This document shows positions 1 to 8,402 of a stretch of DNA of 64,000 nt, one piece after another; the stretch's first letter is position 1, and every line of letters begins with the position of its first letter. Source of the DNA: CAYNFR01 sp964616755 (GTDB taxonomy: Bacteria; Bacteroidota; Bacteroidia; Chitinophagales; Saprospiraceae); NCBI GenBank assembly GCA_964616755.1, contig CAZTSI010000006.1, forward strand, positions 1-64,000, read 5' to 3'. The notes under the pieces are model-generated. The model was not told the origin of the DNA and ran no database searches. It worked only from the letters and a program-made list of their open reading frames with translations. Made by a program: the position numbers and the translations under genes.

Positions 1-3000
1 TGGGTTTGAGAGCTTGCCATGATCTGGGTCGCTGCAGTATAAATACCACTGGCTATGGATTCATTGGAAAAGCTCAAGATCGCTGGCCCCAGATCCGCTG
101 CTTCATCGATGAGACTATCTCCATCATTGTCGATCTGATCACATATCTCGATGGCGCCTGGATACGCTGCTGCTGAGGCATCATTAAAATCCGTGCTATC
201 ATCGACTGCATTCATATCCATACAATTGACAATTACAGGATGATTTTTGTCGCCAAAGCCATCACCATCCGCGTCCAAATAACGCTCGACCAGATAACCC
301 GACCCTTGGCATAATCCCTCAAGAATACGCACGGTGAAATCTTTGATGTTACCAATGCCTGTATAACACGGATCGAATACTCCCGCTTCGTTGCCCAGTA
401 TTCGCATACGAAGGTCTGCATTGACTAACAAGTCCTCGGTGGGTATCGTAAGGACCACCTCGGTAAATTGACTCACGGGTGGTGCAAGACCTACTAATTC
501 ATTATAATCATCAAAGTCACCATCATTATTGAGGTCGATATAGATATAGTAATTTAAATTATACCAGCCTGCATCAGGTGTTCCTAGTGTAATGGTATAG
601 TTGGTCCCCATTTCAAATTCAGCTAAAGTAATCTCTGTAGTATCCTCATAATTGAAATTTCCTCCATCGATATAGTTAAAGCCATTGTACTGTACATGTC
701 TGAATCGCTTGTACCACAGATCATTGCCCGCTGTAGGTGTACAGTATAATTGATCAGGATAAAACGTATCAGGGTCCGAATAATACACCTGCCCATTCGC
801 GTATACGGCTATGCGTAGTTGATGAGTAGCAGCGGCGAGTTGCACCAGATTTTGAGACAGCAAAAATTCTTCGCCAGCCCCTACAGGGACCTGCATACGA
901 TGAGTAAACGCTCCTAGCCCATATTCGATATACATAGAATCAATCGTGCGTCCAGAAGGTTGGATTTGTGCTTTAATTTCCCAATTGGGATAGCTTAATG
1001 GATTGATAGCTGTAATCTCAGCACCGATATATCCGCAACTATATATTTCAACTTCGGCTAAATTAAACCTACGATCATCTTCATCCATCTGAATGCGCAC
1101 ATATCTGCCCATTACACCTCCGGCTGTAACCGCTTTCACAGGCAGGATGCCTTCTGCATCCAAAACAGCGATATGGCTCAAACCATTATCGGCCAAGTTG
1201 ACGTCTAAGTCAGTGGATGTAAAAGGTGTAGTAGAAATGAATATGTGTATATTTTTCATGCGCCCCCAGCAACAGTCTGTCCGAGCCCATAGGACGATAT
1301 CATCGATTGGGACTACTTCGCCCAGATCTACCTCCCACCATGGATCTTTTTCACTGTTGGTTTGATTCACGGATCCGTCTGAATAGATGCCGCTGGTATT
1401 ACCGTCTACCAGTTTGTCAGCGCTTCCTCCTCCGTTCGTACTCGATTGGTTTGTGGCTTTACCTTTAGCTACATTGTAACTATATATCCCAGGCGCACAA
1501 CTGATTGGGCTAGTCTGGCAATCACAGTTGATATCAATATGTTCACCAATGGTTACTAGATTTTGATCTCTACATGGGTCATTGCGCTCTGTGCAGGGTA
1601 CATAAAACTCTTTAACAACCGTGCAGCCTCCGGTCTCTGTTACGGTGACTGAATGAATACCGGGTGTGAGCATATTAGCGGTTGAACCTGTCTCCCCATT
1701 ACTCCACTCATAACTATAGGTGCCGTTGCCATTCATGATGGTGGCCGTTGCACCACCCAGACTAGTCATGCCGCCTGCTACAGGAGTGACACGAAGATCC
1801 ATAGGCTGATAATCGTAAATACTAAAATTAAAAGTTGATGATTGTGTGTCGTCAGTTACAGTCAACGTATATCTACCAGCTGCGAGGTCAGTGATCATAG
1901 AACCCGTAGTTCCATTTGACCATGTATACGTGACAGTTCCTGTGGTCCCAGATACTATGGCGGTGGCTGTTCCGGTACTATCCCCAGCACAAGACACATG
2001 TGTAGCCTCCACTTCAACTAAAATAGGGCTTGTGGCTATAACAGGGACAAAACGCCAATACGAATTGGGATCTACTTCACAAATTCTTTGAACTATGGTA
2101 TCACCCACAGCGATGCCTTGGTTATTAATCTGAAGACAAAATCCATTAAAACATCTAATTGTGAAACTATCCTGACCTATTTCATCTATAGTAAATAATT
2201 GGTTAGCAGAGAATTGATTGGTCCATATGATCATTTTTCTGTTGATTTCAAGAGTACTTCCTGGTACATCGACAGCGCGATTGCTAACTGACTGAATGAT
2301 CCGATATGTATTGTCTGATTCTTTGATAATCTCCCATGTAGAAGTGTCATTTAGTTGGTTTGATTGTTTTAAAAAAGCACCGGCATTAGTCCCCGTAGTA
2401 GAGAGATATAGTCCCGAATTAATATTTTGGATATAATAGGTTCCTGTGACCAGGTCGGTAGGGCATCGCCCAGTATCTGATTCATCAAAGCGAATGGTAT
2501 GTCGCTGGTGGGTTGCAGCCCTAAACGCCCGTTCTCGCCATAAACGTGCATTATCCGCCTGATCGACTACACCAATAGGAACACTATTTTCATCGACCAC
2601 TAGCGGCGTCGAGTAAAAATTGTGCGTATTACCACACATGTGGGTTTTAACTGTGCCATTGTTATGTCCAAAAGAATAGGGAGTACTTCCGCCTGTGGGA
2701 GTGTAACAATGACTACTTCCAATATTGTGACCCAGTTCGTGTCTGAACACGGCTGCAGCCCCATAATAGCTATTGACGCTAGTTCGACCTCCGACTCCAG
2801 CCCATCCGCCAGCTTCACCCGTCGCCCCTGTCGGGATCTGAATACTAGCGATATAGTCAGCTCCTGTGCGCGCTATATCCTCGCTGTACCAAGTTGAAAG
2901 ATCTCCTAATACCTTCCCCAGAATACCTGGATTTTCGGGATTCAATCCTGTTCCTACTAAACGAATCCGGATATTATCCACCAGCGAATTGATAAGCCCA

Positions 3001-3641
3001 TTGTTTACTTCTTCTACCAAGCTCAATGCATGGGCATCGATATCTCCCACTAATGCCGCAGCTTCATACGAATAGCCCACGAAAAGATCGGCTATATGTC
3101 GGCCAGTGGCATCTTGTTCATTGCAATAATTGGCTTTTAGTCTTTTTGGATCAGAAAAATCTTCCTCCATAGGCACTGTCTTACAGAATATTTCTTCTGT
3201 TGCAAGATCTAGTACTTGATAGACTCCTGCCGTCTGATCAGGGGTAATCTGAAAATTGCCTTGATGGCCAGATATCTGAAAGACCCACTTATCTGATTTG
3301 GGATTATGGATAGCTACTACATCACGGTAGTGAGATAAGTGGTCAAAACCACTCTGCAAGGTTTTACCACGATACACATGTAGATTTTTATAATCGACAG
3401 CCTCTACTTCATCTAAGTCGATTCGAATAACTTTGTCGCTAAAAAGCTGCAATTCGATATGTCGCGGCATTTTTTTTGCCTTCAATGAACTATTAAGCCT
3501 CAGCGTACCCATACGGTGCACGCCCTCAGGAATATCCTGAATTCGGTTGTTTTCCTTTATTAGTATGAAAAAAGAGGGATAGTCTTGGGCCCAAATAATA
3601 CTATAAAATAATAGGGACACTAGGAGAAAAAAAGTCTTCAT
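1..3641 (-). CDS. Giant secreted reprolysin-like zinc metalloprotease with lectin, SprB, discoidin and GEVED modules (3' end outside window)
   Basis: The frame is open from the ATG at 3641 to the window edge, about 1213 residues, without a stop. A short hydrophobic signal peptide ends near the WAQ at residues 17-19. The catalytic motif HELGHNIGSSH (residues 301-311) is the HExxHxxGxxH zinc site of reprolysin/metzincin peptidases. Downstream come a ricin-like beta-trefoil stretch (about 405-510), one or two SprB-like repeats (about 540-660), a discoidin/F5-8C-like domain (about 724-870), a GEVED-like domain (about 950-1060) and a MopE-like acidic segment, CDQIDNDGDSLIDE (about 1165-1180). The domain names are from pattern recognition, not a search. 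The likely role is a cell-surface or secreted protease that binds carbohydrate. A type IX sorting domain would be expected in the missing C-terminus. It diverges from the sulfur operon. Confidence 0.85.
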   Translation of the reverse strand, partial: MKTFFLLVSLLFYSIIWAQDYPSFFILIKENNRIQDIPEGVHRMGTLRLNSSLKAKKMPRHIELQLFSDKVIRIDLDEVEAVDYKNLHVYRGKTLQSGFDHLSHYRDVVAIHNPKSDKWVFQISGHQGNFQITPDQTAGVYQVLDLATEEIFCKTVPMEEDFSDPKRLKANYCNEQDATGRHIADLFVGYSYEAAALVGDIDAHALSLVEEVNNGLINSLVDNIRIRLVGTGLNPENPGILGKVLGDLSTWYSEDIARTGADYIASIQIPTGATGEAGGWAGVGGRTSVNSYYGAAAVFRHELGHNIGSSHCYTPTGGSTPYSFGHNNGTVKTHMCGNTHNFYSTPLVVDENSVPIGVVDQADNARLWRERAFRAATHQRHTIRFDESDTGRCPTDLVTGTYYIQNINSGLYLSTTGTNAGAFLKQSNQLNDTSTWEIIKESDNTYRIIQSVSNRAVDVPGSTLEINRKMIIWTNQFSANQLFTIDEIGQDSFTIRCFNGFCLQINNQGIAVGDTIVQRICEVDPNSYWRFVPVIATSPILVEVEATHVSCAGDSTGTATAIVSGTTGTVTYTWSNGTTGSMITDLAAGRYTLTVTDDTQSSTFNFSIYDYQPMDLRVTPVAGGMTSLGGATATIMNGNGTYSYEWSNGETGSTANMLTPGIHSVTVTETGGCTVVKEFYVPCTERNDPCRDQNLVTIGEHIDINCDCQTSPISCAPGIYSYNVAKGKATNQSSTNGGGSADKLVDGNTSGIYSDGSVNQTNSEKDPWWEVDLGEVVPIDDIVLWARTDCCWGRMKNIHIFISTTPFTSTDLDVNLADNGLSHIAVLDAEGILPVKAVTAGGVMGRYVRIQMDEDDRRFNLAEVEIYSCGYIGAEITAINPLSYPNWEIKAQIQPSGRTIDSMYIEYGLGAFTHRMQVPVGAGEEFLLSQNLVQLAAATHQLRIAVYANGQVYYSDPDTFYPDQLYCTPTAGNDLWYKRFRHVQYNGFNYIDGGNFNYEDTTEITLAEFEMGTNYTITLGTPDAGWYNLNYYIYIDLNNDGDFDDYNELVGLAPPVSQFTEVVLTIPTEDLLVNADLRMRILGNEAGVFDPCYTGIGNIKDFTVRILEGLCQGSGYLVERYLDADGDGFGDKNHPVIVNCMDMNAVDDSTDFNDASAAAYPGAIEICDQIDNDGDSLIDEAADLGPAILSFSNESIASGIYTAATQIMASSQT

Positions 3642-3787
3642 CTGTATAAACGTGTCTACAAAACAACGAATTTAGCCTTTTCTCAGCATTTTTTTAAGAA
3701 CTCCCTATGACAGCCTCCTTTTGAAGGTTCGTTGCGGTGCCCTATCGACATACAGGGAATAAAATCTCAAGCCTAGACTTTTTTATG

Positions 3788-3814
3788 TTGATTTTAAAAA
3801 AAGGTATAGATTTG
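3788..3814 (+). promoter_or_regulatory. Candidate Bacteroidota-type promoter of the sulfur operon leader
   Basis: TAGATTTG at 3807-3814 matches the Bacteroidota -7 consensus TAnnTTTG exactly. A TTG at 3788-3790 could be the -33 element, with a 16-bp spacer that is slightly short. It would start transcription near 3820, just upstream of the first leader peptide ATG at 3829. This is inference from consensus only. Confidence 0.45.
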
Positions 3815-3828
3815 TTGACAGAATTACG

Positions 3829-3891
3829 ATGATGATTTCTTTCTACCCATGTTGTTGCTGTATTTATTCGAACCTAAAGTTTCGACAGTGA
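3829..3891 (+). CDS. Cysteine-rich leader peptide 1 (20 aa)
   Basis: A 20-codon frame, ATG ATG ... TGA, contains four consecutive cysteine codons (TGT TGT TGC TGT, 3850-3861; residues 8-11) in the context FYPCCCCIYS. It ends 28 nt before a strong intrinsic terminator and lies upstream of a sulfite reductase/APS reductase operon. That is the arrangement expected of a ribosome-stalling leader peptide that senses charged tRNA-Cys. The codons just after the Cys run (AGTTTCGA, 3878-3885) can pair with the terminator's 5' arm (TCGAAGCT, 3932-3939), giving a candidate antiterminator. The peptide itself probably has no function beyond being translated. No Shine-Dalgarno is visible, which is normal for this phylum. 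Confidence 0.7.
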   Translation: MMISFYPCCCCIYSNLKFRQ

Positions 3892-3919
3892 CCCTTTTGT
3901 AAAAAGAGATCAAATATCC

Positions 3920-3965
3920 AAAAAGGCCCTTTCGAAGCTCAACTTCAAAGGGCCTTTTTGCTTTT
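3920..3965 (+). terminator. Attenuator terminator 1
   Basis: The left arm AAAAAGGCCCTTT(C)GAAG (3920-3937) and right arm CTTCAAAGGGCCTTTTT (3943-3959) form a near-perfect hairpin with a five-base loop. The U-rich tail runs to about 3965. It lies between leader peptide 1 and leader peptide 2, so it is internal to the leader and not at the end of any gene on the plus strand. Confidence 0.85.
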
Positions 3966-3990
3966 TAGACGATATAAAATCTAATAATAA

Positions 3991-4080
3991 ATGAAATTCT
4001 CTTCTAGTAGCTTTTGTACATGTTGTTGCTGTTGTTGTGTCGCTCATGTGATTCAATCGGGAACACTATGGAGATGCTGA
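3991..4080 (+). CDS. Cysteine-rich leader peptide 2 (29 aa)
   Basis: A 29-codon frame, ATG ... TGA, holds eight cysteines: residue 9, six in a row at residues 11-16 (4021-4038) and residue 29. The start is preceded by an A-rich stretch typical of Bacteroidota initiation sites. The frame ends 29 nt before the second terminator, almost the same spacing as in module 1. It shares the 14-nt word CATGTTGTTGCTGT (4019-4032) with module 1 (3848-3861), but the flanks differ. A small hairpin (TAGAAG 4081-4086 with CTTCTA 4103-4108) sits directly after the stop. I read it as a second cysteine-responsive leader peptide in series. Confidence 0.75.
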   Translation: MKFSSSSFCTCCCCCCVAHVIQSGTLWRC

Positions 4081-4108
4081 TAGAAGATTCATTAAAAAAA
4101 CTCTTCTA

Positions 4109-4147
4109 CATGCCCTTCAGGATGATCCTGAGGGGCATTTTTTTTGA
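4109..4147 (+). terminator. Attenuator terminator 2
   Basis: TGCCCTTCAGGAT (4111-4123) pairs with ATCCTGAGGGGCA (4125-4137), with one G-T wobble and a very tight loop. A run of eight to nine T's follows at 4138-4146. The hairpin ends about 20 nt before the sulfite reductase start codon, a position that makes sense only if termination there is conditional. Confidence 0.85.
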
Positions 4148-4165
4148 AATAAATCATGAAAAATT

Positions 4166-6301
4166 ATGTTGAACACATTAATCGAAAAAGGAATATCTTC
4201 TGAAGATCAGAAAGATATTATAGAACTGGATCGCAGAATCAAAGCCTTTCGGTCGGGTAAAGAGGACGAAGAACGCTTTAAACTTTATCGACTTACTCGG
4301 GGCGTTTATGGTCAGCGACAGATCGGCGTACAAATGTTTCGTATCAAAATTCCGTATGGGAAATTAACCGCAGAACAGTTGATACGCATTGCCGATGTCT
4401 CGGATAAATATGCAACAGGCAATCTTCACATAACGACACGTCAGGATATACAACTACACCATGTGCGGCTTGAAAATACTCCATTGGTATGGACAGAGCT
4501 AGCCGAAAAAAATATCACTGCTCGCGAAGCCTGCGGAAATACTGTTAGAAATGTTACCGCATCTGCTGAGGCTGGTATCGATCCCTTAGAGCCTTTTGAC
4601 GTTGCCCCCTATGCCGAGACAGTCACGCATTATTTTTTGCGCAATCCTATTTGTCAAGAAATGGGACGTAAGGTGAAAATTGCTTTTTCGTCTAGCACGA
4701 TGGATACTGCCTTAACATTCATGCATGATTTTGGATTTATACCAATGATTCAAGACAATAGCCGCGGATTTAAGGTACTAGTAGGTGGGGGTCTAGGCGC
4801 GCAAGCGATTTTTGCAGAGACAGCATATTCCTTTTTACCTGCCGAAGAGCTACTTCCTTTTTTGGAGGCCTCCTTACGCATTTTTGATCGTTTTGGTGAG
4901 CGCGAAAAAAGACATAAGGCAAGGCTAAAGTTTTTAATCAAGAGCATGGGTCTCGAGCATTTTATGAACTTAGTCAATCAGGAAAGAAAAGCCCTAAGCC
5001 ACCGCAATATTGAAATAGTTGTCGATAAAGATTTAATAGAGCCACCGTTCACTCCTGCAGGGAGATTTGAGATAAGGGGCGACAACTCGACTGACTTTTT
5101 GCGCTGGTTAAAAACGAACACTTTCGAACAAAAGCAAAAGAATTATTTCGGAGTATACATAAAGGTTTTACTTGGTGACCTCTCATCTGATCGGGCTCGC
5201 GCGATTGCGCCTATAATTCGTCGGTACGCCTCAGATGATATACGATTGACCATTAACCAAAACATCTTACTCAAGTACGTGGCACCACAAAACCTTTATT
5301 TATTATATCAAGAGCTTGACCACTTGGGCTTAGCCGCTTCGGGGTATGATAGTATTGCGGATGTGACAGCTTGTCCAGGTACGGATACCTGCAATCTCGG
5401 AGTCACTAATAGCACTCACCTAGCCAAAGAGATAGAAATGATGATTGAGCGAGAATACCCAGCATTATTAGAAGAGCAGCACATAAAAATAAAAATAAGC
5501 GGTTGCATGAACGCCTGCGGACAGCACATGATTGCTAACATAGGGTTTCATGGTAGTTCTATCAAACGAGATGAATTTGTCATCCCGGCCATGCAAATAG
5601 TTTTGGGAGGTGGTGTTGACCCTCAAGGGAAACCTTACATTGCCGACAAGATAATTAAGATCCCTACGAAAAGAATTCTCGATGCTATCCGTGTTTTGCT
5701 CGATCACTTTGAACAAAACGGTCTCGAGGGAGAATATTATAATCATTATCTAGAGCGATTAGGGGGCAAAAAATTCTTCTACGATTTACTCAAACCTCTA
5801 GCAGATCTGACATTGCTCAGAGCGGACGAGCTAATTGATTGGGGTCAACAAGGTGAATATGTGCAAGAGATTGGAGTAGGCGAATGTGCTGGGGCAATGC
5901 TAGATATGGTCGGTACAATTTTAGCAGATGCTGAAGAGAAATTAGCTGCGGCAGAAGAGAGTCGATTGGCAGAAGCTTTTGCTGACAGCAGTTATTATAC
6001 CTATTCGTCGATGGTCATTGCGGCTAAAGCGCTCTTGCTAAGTGTTGATGTAAATTGTAATTCGCAAAAAGGAATCATCGATGATTTTGTAACGCATTTT
6101 GTGCATACCCAAAAAATTGTATTGCCCTTTGATTTTAGCCAAATGGTGATGTCCATCAATACCCAATCGCCTGATGCTCTATTTGTAACCGCTTATTGGC
6201 AAAACGCCTTCTTATTCTTGAATAAGGTAAAAAAGATAAGGGCTGAACAGCTCGGCGGAGCTGAGGATTCAGAGGTGATATCTAATCACTATACCGCATA
6301 A
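4166..6301 (+). CDS. Ferredoxin-dependent sulfite reductase (nitrite/sulfite reductase family) with C-terminal HEPN-like domain
   Basis: Reduces sulfite to sulfide with six electrons, using siroheme and a [4Fe-4S] cluster. The cluster ligands are visible as C403-x5-C409 (ACPGTDTC) and C447-x3-C451 (GCMNAC). The early LHITTRQDIQLHHV segment is the siroheme/sulfite-binding region, and two nitrite-sulfite reductase half-domains precede residue 560. The protein is 711 aa, longer than usual for the family. The extra C-terminal helical part (about 590-711, with YSSMVIAAKALLL) resembles a HEPN fold but lacks the RxxxxH RNase motif. It is the first gene of the operon, behind two attenuators. Nitrite reductase is the alternative, but cysH and the Cys leaders favour sulfite. 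Confidence 0.9.
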   Translation: MLNTLIEKGISSEDQKDIIELDRRIKAFRSGKEDEERFKLYRLTRGVYGQRQIGVQMFRIKIPYGKLTAEQLIRIADVSDKYATGNLHITTRQDIQLHHVRLENTPLVWTELAEKNITAREACGNTVRNVTASAEAGIDPLEPFDVAPYAETVTHYFLRNPICQEMGRKVKIAFSSSTMDTALTFMHDFGFIPMIQDNSRGFKVLVGGGLGAQAIFAETAYSFLPAEELLPFLEASLRIFDRFGEREKRHKARLKFLIKSMGLEHFMNLVNQERKALSHRNIEIVVDKDLIEPPFTPAGRFEIRGDNSTDFLRWLKTNTFEQKQKNYFGVYIKVLLGDLSSDRARAIAPIIRRYASDDIRLTINQNILLKYVAPQNLYLLYQELDHLGLAASGYDSIADVTACPGTDTCNLGVTNSTHLAKEIEMMIEREYPALLEEQHIKIKISGCMNACGQHMIANIGFHGSSIKRDEFVIPAMQIVLGGGVDPQGKPYIADKIIKIPTKRILDAIRVLLDHFEQNGLEGEYYNHYLERLGGKKFFYDLLKPLADLTLLRADELIDWGQQGEYVQEIGVGECAGAMLDMVGTILADAEEKLAAAEESRLAEAFADSSYYTYSSMVIAAKALLLSVDVNCNSQKGIIDDFVTHFVHTQKIVLPFDFSQMVMSINTQSPDALFVTAYWQNAFLFLNKVKKIRAEQLGGAEDSEVISNHYTA

Positions 6302-6335
6302 ACTTACGAATCACTCATAAATCAAGTACCACAAC

Positions 6336-7094
6336 ATGAAAAGGCAAATATTAACCATCGTTGGCGCAGGGCCAGGTGATCCAGATTTATTGACTATCAA
6401 GGCGTTAAAGGCTATTCAGGCGGCGAAGGCCATCTTATATGATGCCTTGGTTAGTGAAGAAATTTTAAGCCTCGCGCATTCAAAGGCGATCCTCATTCCA
6501 GTCGGAAAGCGATGCAACAGACATAGCATGGATCAAGAAACGATTCACCTAACCATCATCCAAAGTGTTTATCAATATGGTCATGTCGTCAGACTAAAGG
6601 GTGGCGACCCATTCATATATGGTCGTGGACATGAAGAACTGGAATATGCCAGAGCCTTTAATATTGAAGTAGAACTTGTGCCAGGCATAAGTAGCGCCAC
6701 TGCCCTGCCATTATTACAACAAGTACCATTGACCAGAAGAGGTATGGCAGAGAGTTTTTGGGTACTAACAGGCACCTCAAGAAAACACCAACTTTCGCGA
6801 GACATACATCTTGCAGTGCAGTCAACAGCGACGCTAGTCATACTCATGGGATTGCGAAAAGTCGATGAAATATGTCAACTATACGTTAAGCTCGACAAGG
6901 GGAATACTCCTATGATGATCATCTTGTCTGGTTCATCAAATGATGAAAAGGCGATTATTAGTACAGCGCATGATATGCCCGGGAGAATGTGCGAATGGGA
7001 TGGGCTAAGTGCCGGAATTATTGTTATAGGTGAGGTTGTAAAACTTCACCCAGAGTACCTAATGGCATGTGCTACTAAAAAATGGAATCTATGA
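6336..7094 (+). CDS. cobA: Uroporphyrinogen-III C-methyltransferase (SUMT)
   Basis: Makes precorrin-2 from uroporphyrinogen III using two SAM, the first committed step to siroheme, the cofactor of the upstream sulfite reductase. Family signatures are visible: VGAGPGDPDLLT at the N-terminus (SAM loop), GGDPFIYGRG in the middle and VPGISSATALP after it. At 252 aa it is a normal length for a stand-alone SUMT, without the fused dehydrogenase domain found in enterobacterial CysG. It lies 34 nt downstream of the reductase, and its stop overlaps the next gene in an ATGA arrangement, which suggests translational coupling. Confidence 0.93.
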   Translation: MKRQILTIVGAGPGDPDLLTIKALKAIQAAKAILYDALVSEEILSLAHSKAILIPVGKRCNRHSMDQETIHLTIIQSVYQYGHVVRLKGGDPFIYGRGHEELEYARAFNIEVELVPGISSATALPLLQQVPLTRRGMAESFWVLTGTSRKHQLSRDIHLAVQSTATLVILMGLRKVDEICQLYVKLDKGNTPMMIILSGSSNDEKAIISTAHDMPGRMCEWDGLSAGIIVIGEVVKLHPEYLMACATKKWNL

Positions 7095-7675
7095 GCCGAA
7101 ATACTTTGTATCCGATATTCTTGAAATTAGACAAAATGCGAATGCTCATCGTAGGGGCTGGAGAGGTCGGTCATGAAAAACTGCAATTTATCTTGAAGAG
7201 TAGCCCCAATGCGCATATTAAGGTCGTGGCCCCTTGGATAACTCCGGAAACTTTACGTCTTATCGGCGATTATCCTGAGACGGTACAATATATATCAAGG
7301 CCATTTAATGAAGAGGACGTTATTCATAGCGATATCATCGTAGCGGCCACCAATCTTCCAGAGGTCAATCTAGAAGTTTGGTCAGCGGCCCAGCGCTATC
7401 GAAAGCTTGTAAATGTTGCAGATACCCCTGAGTTATGTCAGTTTTATATGGGCTCAATAGTGACAAAAGGGGATGTAAAAATTGGGATATCGACCAATGG
7501 GCAGTCACCCACATTTGCTAAGCGTCTTCGACAATGGTTAGAAGAGGTGCTGCCCGACGAATCTGCCGAATTAGTGATGAAGCTCAAAGTGTATCGAGAT
7601 CAATTAAGCATGGACTTTAGTACGAAGGTAAAAGAGCTCAATCGGATCACAGCTAAACTCATCAATCATGAATAA
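7091..7675 (+). CDS. Precorrin-2 dehydrogenase / sirohydrochlorin ferrochelatase (Met8p/CysG N-terminal type)
   Basis: Oxidises precorrin-2 to sirohydrochlorin with NAD+ and probably inserts iron to give siroheme. The N-terminal Rossmann motif is LIVGAGEVGHEK. A conserved VAATNLPEVN and a VNVADTPELCQFYMGS segment follow, and GISTNGQSPTFAKRLR lies near the end. I chose the ATG at 7091 because it makes an ATGA overlap with cobA; an in-frame ATG at 7082 would add three residues. The 3' end overlaps the start of the next gene by 8 nt. Together with cobA it replaces a fused CysG. Confidence 0.9.
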   Translation: MSRNTLYPIFLKLDKMRMLIVGAGEVGHEKLQFILKSSPNAHIKVVAPWITPETLRLIGDYPETVQYISRPFNEEDVIHSDIIVAATNLPEVNLEVWSAAQRYRKLVNVADTPELCQFYMGSIVTKGDVKIGISTNGQSPTFAKRLRQWLEEVLPDESAELVMKLKVYRDQLSMDFSTKVKELNRITAKLINHE

Positions 7676-8387
7676 GAGCAAAAGCTTAGGCGTCAAGCCC
7701 GGTGGTATATTGCAGGAGGATTTAGATCAATGGAATCTAGAGTTTTCCGAACTCACCATTGATCAGCGATTTGATCGTTTTTATGCATTATATCATCCTT
7801 CAGAAGTTATGATGACAACTTCATTTGGTACAAAATCCATTTTCTTGCTTCATCATATTTACCGCCTTAGGCCAGATCAGCCTATCTATTTTTTAGATAC
7901 CAAATATCATTTTTCGCAAACCTATGAATATAAAGAGCTTGTAAGAAAGGCGTTTGACCTTAGGCTCATATATATTTACCCTGAGAAAGTACAAAATGAC
8001 TTGACAACAGAAGAACAATGGTGGATAGATCACCCGAGAATGTGTTGTACGGTCAATAAAATAGCTCCTTTGGAACCTTATATACTTCAGCACAAAGTTT
8101 GGATCAGCGGCCTGATGGCGGATCAAACAGAACATAGGTCGAGAATGAATATATTTCAATTGCAAGGGGATGTTATTAAGTTTCATCCGATATTAGATAT
8201 CCGTGAAGAAGATATCGAAGAATATTTAAATCGTTTTAAATTGCCTCGCCATCCTTTAGAAGAGTATGGGTATGGATCAGTAGGTTGTACACATTGCACA
8301 AAAAGAGGAAAAGGACGAGAAGGTCGTTGGGCGGGCACTCCTCAAAAAGAATGTGGCATACATTTGAACTATTATTATAAAAAATGA
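7668..8387 (+). CDS. cysH: Phosphoadenylyl/adenylyl-sulfate reductase (APS-reductase type)
   Basis: Reduces activated sulfate (APS or PAPS) to sulfite. The 239-aa protein carries the PP-loop variant TSFGTKS and a CC pair (RMCCTVNKIAPL). A CxxC follows (GCTHC), and the ECGIH motif near the C-terminus holds the catalytic cysteine. The CC...CxxC set binds a [4Fe-4S] cluster in plant/bacterial APS reductases and is absent from enterobacterial PAPS reductases, so APS is the likelier substrate (family inference). It overlaps the preceding gene by 8 nt. No sulfate adenylyltransferase genes follow here, so activation must be encoded elsewhere. Confidence 0.92.
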   Translation: MNKSKSLGVKPGGILQEDLDQWNLEFSELTIDQRFDRFYALYHPSEVMMTTSFGTKSIFLLHHIYRLRPDQPIYFLDTKYHFSQTYEYKELVRKAFDLRLIYIYPEKVQNDLTTEEQWWIDHPRMCCTVNKIAPLEPYILQHKVWISGLMADQTEHRSRMNIFQLQGDVIKFHPILDIREEDIEEYLNRFKLPRHPLEEYGYGSVGCTHCTKRGKGREGRWAGTPQKECGIHLNYYYKK

Positions 8388-8402
8388 CATTTACTAAGCG
8401 AA

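Noticed and set aside
3849..3902. Leucine-rich reading (M-L-L-L...) of the same leader block in another frame, and a second one at 4020-4172
   Set aside because: The word CATGTTGTTGCTGT also reads Met-Leu-Leu-Leu. The downstream genes concern sulfur, the Cys frame gives longer runs in both modules, and only the Cys frames end at a similar distance (28-29 nt) before each terminator. The second Leu frame runs through the terminator into sir.
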